Shown one piece after another: positions 1 to 8,238 of a DNA stretch of 25,248 nt. Source of the DNA: CBDBIK01 sp965206145 (GTDB taxonomy: Bacteria; Pseudomonadota; Alphaproteobacteria; TMED109). Each line of letters opens with the position of its first letter. Within the stretch, counting starts at the first letter, position 1. Both the position numbers and the translations under genes were made by a program. The stretch is taken from positions 1-25,248 of the forward strand of contig CBDBIK010000004.1 in NCBI GenBank assembly GCA_965206145.1, read 5' to 3'. The notes beneath the pieces are model-generated. The model did not search any database. It saw only the letters and a list, made by a program, of their open reading frames with translations, and had not been told where the DNA came from.

Positions 1-764
1 ACATGATGGCGGAACTGCGGCGGATTCACGCAGCGGTCAAGCCCGTGGAAACCTTGTTCGTGGTGGATAGCATGAGCGGGCAGGACGCGCTCAACAGCGC
101 CCGCGCCTTCGACCAGGCGTTGTCGTTCACCGGCGTGGTGCTCACCAAAACCGACGGCGACGCCCGCGGCGGTGCGGCGCTGTCCATCCGCGAAGCCACC
201 GGCAAGCCCATCAAATTCCTCGGCGTCGGCGAAGGCCTGGACGCCCTCGAGCCGTTTCACCCCGAACGGGTCGCCTCGCGCATTCTCGGCATGGGCGATG
301 TGCTGTCGCTGGTGGAAGAAGCAGAGCGCAAGGTTGACCAAAACAAAGCCGAAAAAATCGCCGCCAAAGCGGTCAAAGGAAAAGGCTTTGACCTCGAAGA
401 CTTCCGCGACCAGCTGGCGCAGGTGGAACAGCTGGGCGGCATGGCCGCGCTCATGGAAAAACTCCCCGGCATGCACCGCGGCCCGTCAAAAGCCATCAAC
501 CCGTTCGGCGGCAACCAGTCCGCACGCAGCATCGCCATCATCAACGCCATGACCCCCCACGAAAGATGCTTCCCCGCGGTCCTGCGCAGCTCCCGCAAAC
601 AACGCATCGCCAAAGGCGCCGGGGTCCGCGTACAGGACGTCAACGCCCTCCTCAAGCAATTCATGCAACTGCAAAAAATGATGAAACGCATGAACAAAAA
701 AGGCGGAATGAAGCAGATGATGACGCAAATGGAACAAATGCAAAAAGGCGGAATGCCGTATTGA
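1..764 (+). CDS. ffh: Signal recognition particle protein Ffh, 3' part (5' end outside window)
   Basis: This is the SRP54-type GTPase that binds 4.5S RNA and signal sequences emerging from the ribosome and delivers them to FtsY at the inner membrane. The reading frame is open at the left edge, so the N domain and the first G motifs are missing from the window. Visible, counting from the ATG at base 3: the guanine-specificity motif TKTD (residues 48-51) followed by GDARGGAALS, the GVGEGLDALEPF closing motif of the G domain (75-86), then the M domain. The M domain has the RNA-binding stretch SRKQRIAKGAG (about 196-206), VQDVNALLKQF (210-220) and a Met/Lys-rich tail ending MQKGGMPY. Both motifs and C-terminal length are normal for Ffh. 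The stop is TGA at 762-764. No terminator is evident behind it. Confidence 0.96.
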   Translation, partial: MMAELRRIHAAVKPVETLFVVDSMSGQDALNSARAFDQALSFTGVVLTKTDGDARGGAALSIREATGKPIKFLGVGEGLDALEPFHPERVASRILGMGDVLSLVEEAERKVDQNKAEKIAAKAVKGKGFDLEDFRDQLAQVEQLGGMAALMEKLPGMHRGPSKAINPFGGNQSARSIAIINAMTPHERCFPAVLRSSRKQRIAKGAGVRVQDVNALLKQFMQLQKMMKRMNKKGGMKQMMTQMEQMQKGGMPY

Positions 765-794
765 AATCGCTCATAATCCTTGCAGCCTGGCGCT

Positions 795-908
795 ATGTTG
801 CCGGAGGTGTTGCCGGAGGTGTTGCCGGAGGTGTCGTCCAACTTCGCGCCGAAACAAACCTTGAAAACTTCCGGGGCATTACTATCTGCCGGTCGTGTTG
901 GGTGGTGA
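795..908 (+). other. Possible Leu/Val-rich leader ORF upstream of ilvI (37 codons)
   Basis: An ATG at 795 opens a 37-codon frame that begins M-(LPEV)x3 and ends with TGA at 906-908, about 160 bp before ilvI. The three LPEV units are produced by the 12-bp tandem repeat. Leader peptides rich in Leu, Val or Ile control attenuation of ilv operons in enterobacteria, so position and composition are suggestive. Against it: there is no convincing ribosome binding site before 795, and I see no clear terminator/antiterminator hairpin pair ending in a T run between 909 and 1067. It could equally be a chance frame over a minisatellite. The rest of the 303-bp gap between ffh and ilvI (765-1067) contains an AT-rich patch at about 960-985 that may carry the ilvI promoter. 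Confidence 0.2.
797..832 (+). repeat. 12-bp tandem repeat, 3 copies, ffh-ilvI spacer
   Basis: Three perfect copies of GTTGCCGGAGGT lie at 797-808, 809-820 and 821-832. The flanks do not continue the pattern. This is the same unit length as the repeat between ilvH and ilvC, but the sequence is unrelated. Confidence 0.95.
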
Positions 909-1067
909 AACGGCAAGTTACATTTGCGCATGAATTGGCCGTTTTCCATCCCAACTTGCGGTTTATTAATCCATTTATTTACGGCATACTCCGGCCTTGT
1001 TTTGGGCAGGGCTTGGGTGTTTCGGGTTTTGTGGTTTTTCGATGATTTTTGAACAGGCGGGTGCAAC

Positions 1068-2798
1068 GTGGCAATGACTGGTGCTGATATTCTCGTTCGC
1101 TGTTTGCAGGACGAGAACATCGAGTTTATTTTCGGCTATCCCGGCGGTGCGGCGCTGCACATCTACGACGCGCTGTATCGCCAGGACAAGGTCAAGCACA
1201 TTCTGGTGCGTCACGAGCAGGGCGCGACGCATGCCGCCGACGGCTACGCCCGGGCCACCGGCAGGCCGGGGGTGGTGCTGGTAACTTCCGGCCCGGGGGT
1301 CACCAACACCGTCACCGGGCTGGCCACGGCGCATATGGATTCCATTCCCATGGTGGTCATCACCGCCCAGGTGCCGTCCACGCTTATCGGCGACGACGCC
1401 TTTCAAGAGGTGGACACGGTGGGCATCACCCGCCCCTGCGTTAAGCACAATTTTCTGGTCAAGGATGTGGCCGACATCGCTACGGCCATGAAGAAGGCGT
1501 TTTACATCGCCACCTCCGGTCGCCCCGGGCCGGTGGTGATTGACGTGCCCAAAGACATCACCAACGAAACCGCCGACTACCACTACCCCAAAACCATCGC
1601 CATGCGCTCCTACCAGCCGCGCAGCAAAGGCCACGGCAAGCAAATCGCGCGGGGCGTGGATTTGCTGCTGGGGGCGAAGCGGCCGATCATCTACACCGGC
1701 GGTGGCGTGGTGCTCGGCGAGGCGCACAAGCCGTTGCGGAAATTGATCGACCTGCTCGGCTTTCCCTGCACCACCACGCTTATGGGCCTCGGCGCCATCG
1801 CCGCTTCCAACCCATACTTCCTCGGCATGCTTGGTATGCACGGCACCTTTGAATCCAACATGGCGATGCACGATTGCGACGTCATGCTCGCGGTGGGCGC
1901 GCGTTTTGACGACCGGGTTACGGGCGATCTGGAAAAGTTCGCGCCGGATGCGCGTGTCGTGCAGATTGACATCGACCCATCCAGCATCGGCAAGAACGTG
2001 GCGGTGGAAGTGCCCATCGTCGGCCACTGCAACGATGTGCTGGAGCGGATGGCGGAACTGGCCGCCCCGCGCCTCAGGGAGATTGACCGACCGGCGGTGG
2101 CGCAGTGGTGGGAGAAAATCAAGCAGTGGAAATCCCTTGACTCCCTCGCTTACATCCCCAGCGACACGGTCATCAAGCCGCAGTATGTGGTGCAGCAGAT
2201 GATGGAAATCACCGCAGGCAACGCGTTCGTGACCAGCGACGTCGGCCAGCATCAGATGTGGGCGGCCCAGCACTACGGCTTTGAAGCGCCGCGCCGCTGG
2301 ATCAACTCCGGCGGCCTCGGTACCATGGGCTTCGGCCTGCCGGCGGCCCTGGGCGTGCAAATCGCGTACCCCGAAGCCACCGTAGCCTGCATCACCGGCG
2401 ACGCCAGCATCATCATGTGCATTCAGGAATTATCCACCTGCAAGCAATACGATTTGCCGATCAAAGTCATCAACCTCAACAACCGCTACATGGGCATGGT
2501 GCGTCAGTGGCAGGAGTTTTTTTACGACCGTCGCTATTCCCATTCCTACATGGACGCGCTGCCGGATTTCGTTGCCCTTGCGGAGAGTTTCGGGCACGTT
2601 GGGATGCGCGTTGAAAAACCCGCCGAGGTGTCCGGGGCGCTGCGCGAAGCCTTCGCCATGAAAGACCAGCTGGTGTTCGTGGACGTGGTTACCGACCCCG
2701 CCGAGAACGTTTATCCGATGATCGCCGCCGGCAAGGGGCACCACGAAATGCACCTGAAACCAGGGCAGGAAGACGAAGTGGAGCGGGAGCTGGCCTGA
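1068..2798 (+). CDS. ilvI: Acetolactate synthase (AHAS), large catalytic subunit, IlvI type
   Basis: The ThDP-dependent enzyme condenses two pyruvates to acetolactate, or pyruvate with 2-oxobutyrate, as the first common step of Val/Leu/Ile synthesis in the cytoplasm. At 576 residues it has normal family length. Visible: GYPGGA (23-28), the ThDP-activating Glu in VRHEQGA (E50), LVTSGPG (71-77), LMGLGA and GMLGMHG in the middle domain, DVGQHQMWAA (391-400), and the ThDP/Mg motif GDAS...NNRYMGMV (444-477). The usual motif reads GDGS; Ala replaces Gly at 446. Translation may start at GTG 1068 or at ATG 1074 two codons later; a weak AGGCGG precedes both. The TGA stop overlaps the ilvH ATG by one base, showing translational coupling to its regulatory subunit. 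Sequence similarity as I recall it is closest to E. coli IlvI (AHAS III) rather than IlvB or IlvG. Confidence 0.96.
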   Translation: MAMTGADILVRCLQDENIEFIFGYPGGAALHIYDALYRQDKVKHILVRHEQGATHAADGYARATGRPGVVLVTSGPGVTNTVTGLATAHMDSIPMVVITAQVPSTLIGDDAFQEVDTVGITRPCVKHNFLVKDVADIATAMKKAFYIATSGRPGPVVIDVPKDITNETADYHYPKTIAMRSYQPRSKGHGKQIARGVDLLLGAKRPIIYTGGGVVLGEAHKPLRKLIDLLGFPCTTTLMGLGAIAASNPYFLGMLGMHGTFESNMAMHDCDVMLAVGARFDDRVTGDLEKFAPDARVVQIDIDPSSIGKNVAVEVPIVGHCNDVLERMAELAAPRLREIDRPAVAQWWEKIKQWKSLDSLAYIPSDTVIKPQYVVQQMMEITAGNAFVTSDVGQHQMWAAQHYGFEAPRRWINSGGLGTMGFGLPAALGVQIAYPEATVACITGDASIIMCIQELSTCKQYDLPIKVINLNNRYMGMVRQWQEFFYDRRYSHSYMDALPDFVALAESFGHVGMRVEKPAEVSGALREAFAMKDQLVFVDVVTDPAENVYPMIAAGKGHHEMHLKPGQEDEVERELA

Positions 2799-3292
2799 TG
2801 CGCAGGATCATTTCACTGCTTCTGGAAAACGAAGCCGGCGCGCTGTCCCGGGTGGCCGGGCTGTTCACCGCGCGCGGCTACAACATCGAATCGCTGACCG
2901 TCGCCCCCACCGACGATGATTCGTTGTCGCGCATGACCATCGTTACCAGCGGCACCGACCAGGTCATCGAGCAGATCACCAAGCAGTTGAACAAACTCAT
3001 TGAAGTGGTCAAACTCATCGACCTGACCGAAGGCCATCACATTGCGCGTGAACTGATGCTGGTCAAAACGGTGGCCGCGGGCAACGACCAGCGCGAGGAA
3101 ATCAAGCGCTTGATTGACATCTTCCGCGGGCGCATCATTGACGTGACCGAGTCCACCTATACCCTGGAAATGACCGGCAGCAGCGACAAGGTGAGCGCGT
3201 TTCTGGAGGCCATCGCGACCTTCGAGATCATCGAAGTGGTGCGCTCCGGTATCTCCGGCATTGGCCGCGGCAAGCGCGCCTTGAAGGCCTAA
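2798..3292 (+). CDS. ilvH: Acetolactate synthase, small regulatory subunit
   Basis: This subunit binds the large subunit, raises its activity and confers valine feedback inhibition. It has 164 residues, matching IlvH/IlvN of proteobacteria. An N-terminal ACT domain is evident from RRIISLLLENEAGALSRVAG (residues 2-21) and GYNIESLTVAPT (about 27-38). The second half (ELMLVKT onward) is the usual C-terminal ACT-like domain, with IDIFRGRIIDV and GISGIGRGKRALKA near the end. Its ATG shares one base with the ilvI stop (TGATG). The next gene, ilvC, starts 119 bp downstream and the spacer is mostly a 12-bp tandem repeat. Confidence 0.96.
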   Translation: MRRIISLLLENEAGALSRVAGLFTARGYNIESLTVAPTDDDSLSRMTIVTSGTDQVIEQITKQLNKLIEVVKLIDLTEGHHIARELMLVKTVAAGNDQREEIKRLIDIFRGRIIDVTESTYTLEMTGSSDKVSAFLEAIATFEIIEVVRSGISGIGRGKRALKA

Positions 3293-3293
3293 G

Positions 3294-3365
3294 CAACGGT
3301 CAAGGTAACGGCAAAGACAACGGCAAAGGTAACGGCAAAGGTAACGGCAAAGGCAACGGCAAAGT
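3294..3365 (+). repeat. 12-bp tandem repeat, 6 copies, ilvH-ilvC spacer
   Basis: Six consecutive 12-bp units with consensus YAACGGCAAAGG run from 3294 to 3365. The first unit (CAACGGTCAAGG) diverges most and the central ones are nearly identical. The array begins 1 bp after the ilvH stop codon. It is free of stops when read on in the ilvH frame, encoding a (T-A-K-V)-like repeat, so loss of the ilvH stop would give a Lys/Thr-rich tail. About 46 bp then separate it from the ilvC ATG. Confidence 0.95.
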
Positions 3366-3411
3366 CGACTTTCCAGTCGTTTTATAATCCTACTCCTGTG
3401 AGCACATCATC

Positions 3412-4428
3412 ATGAAAATCTTCTACGACGCAGACGCCAACCCGCAATGCCTGAAAGACAAAACCGTCGCCATCATCGGCTACGGATCCCAGGGCCACGC
3501 CCACGCCAACAACCTTAAAGACAGCGGCGTGGAGGTGGTGGTCGGCCTGCGCGAGAACTCCAATTCAAAGCCCAAAGCCGAACAGGCCGGTATCGCGGTG
3601 GCCGAGGTCGCCGAAGCGGTCAGCGGGGCGGATTTCGTGATGATGCTGTGTCCGGATGAGTTGATGAGCGGAATTTACAAAAGCGAAGTGGAAAGCAACC
3701 TGAAGCCGGGCGCCACGCTGGCCTTCGCCCACGGTTTCAACATTCATTTCGGCTACATCGATCCCCGCAAAGACGTGAACGTCATCATGATCGCCCCCAA
3801 AGGCCCCGGGCATCTGCTGCGCTCCACCTTCGAAAAAGGCATTGGCATCCCGTGCCTCATCGCCATCCATCAAGACCCCGGCGGCGGTGCTCTCGACCTC
3901 TCGCTGGCCTACGCCGCCGCCATCGGTGGCGGGCGCGCCGGCATCATTCAGACCACCTTCAAGGAGGAAACCGAGACCGACCTGTTCGGCGAACAGGCGG
4001 TGCTGTGTGGCGGCGCTACATCGCTGGTGCAGGCCGGCTATGAAACCCTGGTGGAAGCCGGCTACGCGCCGGAAATGGCCTATTTCGAATGCCTCCACGA
4101 ACTCAAACTGATCGTGGATTTGATGTACGAAGGCGGCATCGCCGACATGCGCTACTCGATCTCCAACACCGCCGAGTTCGGCGATCTGACGCGCGGCCCG
4201 CGCATCGTCAACGAGCAAACCAAAGCGGAGATGAAAAAAATCCTCACAGAAATCCAATCTGGGGAATTCGCCAAAGAATGGATGGACGAAAACGCCTCCG
4301 GCGGCAAACGCTTCCCCGAACTGCGCAGCAAAGCCCAGCAGCACCCAATCGAAGAAGTCGGCCAAAAACTCCGCGCAATGATGTCGTGGATTGGCGAAAG
4401 CAAGGTGATTGACAAATCGAAGAATTGA
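3412..4428 (+). CDS. ilvC: Ketol-acid reductoisomerase (NADP+), class I
   Basis: The enzyme isomerises and reduces acetolactate or acetohydroxybutyrate to the dihydroxy acids with Mg2+ and NADPH, the step after IlvIH. At 338 residues it is the short class I form. Visible: the dinucleotide-binding loop GYGSQGHA (23-30), SNSKPK in the region that sets NADPH preference (50-55), the HGFNIHFG segment (107-114), APKGPGHLLR (128-137), the metal-ligand stretch FKEETETDLFGEQ (183-195, with D190 and E194) and ECLHE (226-230, with E226 and E230). It is the third gene of the ilvIHC cluster. No strong Shine-Dalgarno precedes the ATG at 3412; CTCCTGTGAGC lies upstream. A weak hairpin (GGCGGGG with CCCACCGCC, about 4430-4452) follows the stop but lacks a T run. 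Confidence 0.97.
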   Translation: MKIFYDADANPQCLKDKTVAIIGYGSQGHAHANNLKDSGVEVVVGLRENSNSKPKAEQAGIAVAEVAEAVSGADFVMMLCPDELMSGIYKSEVESNLKPGATLAFAHGFNIHFGYIDPRKDVNVIMIAPKGPGHLLRSTFEKGIGIPCLIAIHQDPGGGALDLSLAYAAAIGGGRAGIIQTTFKEETETDLFGEQAVLCGGATSLVQAGYETLVEAGYAPEMAYFECLHELKLIVDLMYEGGIADMRYSISNTAEFGDLTRGPRIVNEQTKAEMKKILTEIQSGEFAKEWMDENASGGKRFPELRSKAQQHPIEEVGQKLRAMMSWIGESKVIDKSKN

Positions 4429-4500
4429 AGGCGGGGAACGAAGCCCACCGCCGCCATTCCCGCGAAAGTGAGAAAAATTGTGTCCTAAACTATCCCAGAC

Positions 4501-4589
4501 GCGGTTTCAACCCCATTGACACGGATTATCGAACGCAAAGTCGTGCTCCAAATCGTGCTCGATAATCCCGTGTAGTCCGACAAAACCGC
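4501..4589. repeat. Nested inverted repeat in ilvC-adhesin intergenic region
   Basis: The inner arms are 4519-4532 (ACACGGATTATCGA) and 4559-4573 (TCGATAATCCCGTGT). They are complementary except for one bulged base and are separated by 26 bases that contain TCGTGCTC twice. Outer arms GCGGTTT (4501-4507) and AAACCGC (4583-4589) are also complementary. Together they can fold into a long two-tier hairpin about 90 bases across. No T run follows on either strand, so a standard terminator is unlikely; a small mobile or REP-like element, a protein-binding palindrome or a structured RNA are alternatives. The remainder of 4429-4905 holds no gene that I can support. Confidence 0.75.
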
Positions 4590-4753
4590 CGCTTATGAGT
4601 TGAGGTTCCGGATTCTCACTCCTTCAACATCAATCATTTCAAGGGGTTTTTTCATCAAAATACTCACATAAACGACTGCGCATTGCCGGAACAAATCAAG
4701 GAGGATATGCGCCCATTCAATGGTGTTTCAAAGCCCCAGATTGATTACGATAT

Positions 4754-4783
4754 TTGAAAAATGCGCGGGGCGTGTTATATAGA
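4754..4783 (+). promoter_or_regulatory. Sigma70-like promoter candidate for the giant surface protein
   Basis: TTGAAA at 4754-4759 is followed after 16 bases by TATATA at 4776-4781 (or after 18 by TATAGA). The predicted transcript start is near 4790, giving a leader of roughly 115 bases before the ATG at 4906. This is an inference from consensus only. Confidence 0.45.
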
Positions 4784-4905
4784 CAACAGCGACTACTTTG
4801 CTCATTATTGCGGGTATAATGGGTCAAATTTTATCCTGGATACTCATCGGGTCAGCTTCTGATTTTTACCCACTTGGGTGTCCAATTCTCACCAGGATAT
4901 CCGCC

Positions 4906-7900
4906 ATGGCTCAGCGCTTCGTCGCAACATTATCCGCCCTGCTTTTCGCCCTGATCAGCATGGTTGTGGCCCATGCAGTCGGTGCGGAGGAAGCCGCGCC
5001 CCCGGTTGTTCCGCAGTATGAAGTACCCGCCGCCCGCACGGCAGCCGCCCAAAGCGCCGGCAATCCCGGCGCCGGGCTAAGCACTACTGGCAAATTTGCG
5101 GCGCTGGAACTGCGTATTACCGACGGCCCGCAATCTCTTCCGGTCTCCGGAATGTTCAATAATCCCGGCGGCGGTTCCTTGATTTACACGGCGGTCTCCT
5201 CTGAGGCGACGGTCGCAACGGTGAGCATTAGCGAAAGCCTCCTGACCATCACCCCGCTCGCGGCAGGTACCACCGACATCACCATCACCGCCAGAGATGA
5301 TGCCGCCGATTTGGAGGTCGCGCAGACGTTCCGGGTAACCGCCATCAGCCTCATCTCACCCGGTACCAGCATCCCCAATCAACAACTGACATCCTCTGGC
5401 GGGCCTCAGACCCTTGATCTCAGCGACTACATCAGCGACCCCCAGGGCAATCCCCTGTCCTTCACAGCGTCGTCCAATGATTTGACCGCCGCAACAGTGG
5501 GCGTCGATGGCAACATCCTGACCATCACCCCGCTCGCACCGGGCACCTCCACCATCACCATCACCGTCAGAAATAGCCCATTCGATGCGGGGGTCACGCT
5601 GGACTTCCAGGTGCAGGTCGTCAACTTCCCCCCGACCCCGACCGGCGACGGTATTCCAAATCAACATCTGGTATATTCTGCCCCGAGTAAACTGCTCGAT
5701 CTCAGCGATTACTTCAGCGATACGGAAGGCGATACCTTAGGTTACGATTCGGTCTCCTCTAACCCAATGGCCGCCACGGTGGTTAAAGGTGATCCTAGTA
5801 ACTTTCTATTCATCATCCCGATCGCACCAGGTACCACCGACATCAGCGTTACCGCCAGAGATGCACTCGGCGCGACGGCCACACAGGTCTTCCAGGTGGA
5901 AATCACCAATCAGGCCCCAATCAGCTGTTGCACTTCTACAATGAGTACCATGACCGTCGCTGGAGGGCCTGAGACCATTGATCTCGATGACTTCTTCAGC
6001 GATCCGGATGCGAGTTCGATCCCTAATCATGCCTTGAGCTACAAAGCGGTTTCCGATAATACAGCCGTCGCAACGGCGAGCATCAATGGTAACATCCTGA
6101 CCATCACCCCGATCAAAAGAGGTACCGCTAGTGTTGCCGTCATCGCCAGTGATGGCCTTGAGAATGCCTCGCTGGCGGTCCGTGCGCTTGTTAATCCCAG
6201 CACCCCAACCACCACCGGCATTCCAAATCAAGGAGTGCTTTTTTCCAATGTCATATCTCCATCCTTAGATCTCGACGACTACTTCAGCGACCCTGATGGC
6301 GACAGACTGATATACAGCGTAAAAGTAGAGGTGCTAGGTTCTAATAAAGCCACGCTCTACAATTTTGTAGATCGCACGCTGATCATCGGCCCATTCAGTA
6401 TCGGCAGCGACAAATTTACGGTCACCGCCAGCAAAATAGCAAATGAGACCACATTCACTACACAGGCATCTTTTTTGGCTATCGTCAAACCAGAAAAACC
6501 TCATCTAACTGAGGTCAGAATTGGCGGAAGCTCCAACCGTATTTCAATTCATTCTCCTCAAACATTTAATCTCAATGACTACTTCGAATCTCCCCTTCCC
6601 CTGAGTTACAGTGCAAGCTCTGCTGATTCAAACACAGTAGGGGTGCGCATTGATGGTAGCAGACTGACCGTCACCCCGGTCAGAACAGACGGCGGACCCA
6701 CCCGCATCACCATCATCGCCAGTGATGAGATCAACCCCATTCTTTCCTATATGTTTGACGTGTCCGTTCTCAATAGTACTCCAACCACAAGGGGAGAGGA
6801 TCGGAACTTTAAATTTACTGATACAAATCAGATAGTCTTTAGTAACCATGGCCTTTATTTTACGGACCCTGACGGCGATACCCTGAGCTACACCACTCGC
6901 AGCAATAACACTAACATAGTATCTGTCTCCATCTCTCCCAACACCGGTGCTACCATTTTGCGTGCCGAGCGTGTCGGCACCGCAGCCATTAGAGTTACTG
7001 CCAGCGATCCACTCGGCGCGTCGGTCACGAGGGACTTCTCTGTGTCTGTCGCCGGCAACGCCCCAAGGTCCATCGACATTATTTTGAACCCGAGCCTGAT
7101 CTTCATGTTGCAGCGTATCGGTAATCGTACCGACCCTGACAACCAGGTGCGGCTTGATCTCAGCAAGTACTTCAGCGATGCTGACGGCGGGCAGCCGATC
7201 TACACGGTAGCGCAAAGTCCTCCTCTCTTTGTGAATTCCAGGATCTCCGGGAACATCCTGACCATCACGCCGACAGACAGACCAGGTATCACCACCATCA
7301 CGGTCACCGCCACTGATCGAGTCCTAAGCAACCTCAAGGTCACGCAGCCCTTCAAGGTGGAAGTCGTCAACATCGATCCAGTCAGAAACGACACTCCATT
7401 TGAACCCGAGGTGACAATTTCTCTCGGGCCCCAGACGCTTAATCTCGACAACTACTTCAGCGACCCTAATCACGATTCCATATCCTACGAAATGGAATCT
7501 ATCGAGTCCGACTATGCAACGGTGCGCGCCGAGAGAATCGGTAGAGCAGACAATCTAATCATCACCCCCCTCAAACGAGGAGGGCCTGTGAGCTTCACTA
7601 TCACCACCAATGATCTGTTTGGCGGGACGTCCACCCATGAATTAGCGTTCGACGTTGGCAACGCTGCGCCGGTCAGGATGGGTGGGGTTCCAGCCCTGGT
7701 AATGAACCACGGGGATGGCCCACAGAAACTGGTTAATATCGGCAGCAAATTCTTCGATCATGACGGCGATGACCTGACCTACACAGCGACCCCATCCGGC
7801 GCTGGTGGAAACAGCGTGGCAACGGTGGACGTCGATGGCGACATCCTGACCATTACTCCGCTTGCGCGAGGGAGGGTAGATTTCGACATCTTCGCATCGG

Positions 7901-8238
7901 ATGGTCACCGCACATCGGGTGGCGGCCTCATCTTATCAAGGCCCCACACCTTATCCGTCAACGTCAAAGCAGCGCCGACCATCGCTGGCACCCCTGCGCT
8001 CACGGTGGACGAAGACAGCCCCTATAGCTTCACGCCAAACGGCGCGGATGCCGATGGCGACCCTCTCATCTATGCCATTGTGAACAAACCCCCCTGGGCC
8101 GATTTTGACATCGCCACAGGCGCCCTGACCGGCACGCCGCTGCACGAACATGTCGGCCAACCGGGGGGGGGGGGGGGGGGGCATCGTGATCAGCGTATCC
8201 GAACCCAGCGGGGCGGAGGCGTCCCTACCAGCCTTTGA
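4906..8238 (+). CDS. Autotransporter adhesin, N-terminal segment: signal peptide and Ig/cadherin-like repeats
   Basis: I chose the ATG at 4906: AGGA lies 8 bases upstream, and the encoded N-terminus is a clear Sec signal peptide (MAQRFVATLSALLFALISMV, then VAHAVGAEEA with likely cleavage after AHA or VGA). An earlier TTG at 4798 is in frame but would bury this signal. After an Ala/Pro-rich linker come about ten repeats of 80-100 residues with the pattern GPQTLDLxDYFSDPDGDxLxYxxxS...ATVxxxGNILTITPLxxGTxxITVTAxD, which are beta-sandwich domains with Asp-rich Ca2+-binding-type loops. The last domain (PYSFTPNGADADGDPLIYAI...FDIATGALTGTP) is of the dystroglycan-type cadherin family (CADG/He_PIG). 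The frame then enters the G19 tract and ends out of frame at 8238 with about 19 unrelated residues after the poly-Gly. Confidence 0.85.
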   Translation: MAQRFVATLSALLFALISMVVAHAVGAEEAAPPVVPQYEVPAARTAAAQSAGNPGAGLSTTGKFAALELRITDGPQSLPVSGMFNNPGGGSLIYTAVSSEATVATVSISESLLTITPLAAGTTDITITARDDAADLEVAQTFRVTAISLISPGTSIPNQQLTSSGGPQTLDLSDYISDPQGNPLSFTASSNDLTAATVGVDGNILTITPLAPGTSTITITVRNSPFDAGVTLDFQVQVVNFPPTPTGDGIPNQHLVYSAPSKLLDLSDYFSDTEGDTLGYDSVSSNPMAATVVKGDPSNFLFIIPIAPGTTDISVTARDALGATATQVFQVEITNQAPISCCTSTMSTMTVAGGPETIDLDDFFSDPDASSIPNHALSYKAVSDNTAVATASINGNILTITPIKRGTASVAVIASDGLENASLAVRALVNPSTPTTTGIPNQGVLFSNVISPSLDLDDYFSDPDGDRLIYSVKVEVLGSNKATLYNFVDRTLIIGPFSIGSDKFTVTASKIANETTFTTQASFLAIVKPEKPHLTEVRIGGSSNRISIHSPQTFNLNDYFESPLPLSYSASSADSNTVGVRIDGSRLTVTPVRTDGGPTRITIIASDEINPILSYMFDVSVLNSTPTTRGEDRNFKFTDTNQIVFSNHGLYFTDPDGDTLSYTTRSNNTNIVSVSISPNTGATILRAERVGTAAIRVTASDPLGASVTRDFSVSVAGNAPRSIDIILNPSLIFMLQRIGNRTDPDNQVRLDLSKYFSDADGGQPIYTVAQSPPLFVNSRISGNILTITPTDRPGITTITVTATDRVLSNLKVTQPFKVEVVNIDPVRNDTPFEPEVTISLGPQTLNLDNYFSDPNHDSISYEMESIESDYATVRAERIGRADNLIITPLKRGGPVSFTITTNDLFGGTSTHELAFDVGNAAPVRMGGVPALVMNHGDGPQKLVNIGSKFFDHDGDDLTYTATPSGAGGNSVATVDVDGDILTITPLARGRVDFDIFASDGHRTSGGGLILSRPHTLSVNVKAAPTIAGTPALTVDEDSPYSFTPNGADADGDPLIYAIVNKPPWADFDIATGALTGTPLHEHVGQPGGGGGGHRDQRIRTQRGGGVPTSL

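Noticed and set aside
975..2360. A 461-codon open frame on the minus strand across ilvI
   Set aside because: It lies antisense to a certain gene, is rich in His/Arg/Gly with no domain, and arises from the GC-rich third-position bias of ilvI.
4430..4452. Hairpin after ilvC as an intrinsic terminator
   Set aside because: The stem has a bulge and no T run follows, so I do not call it a terminator.
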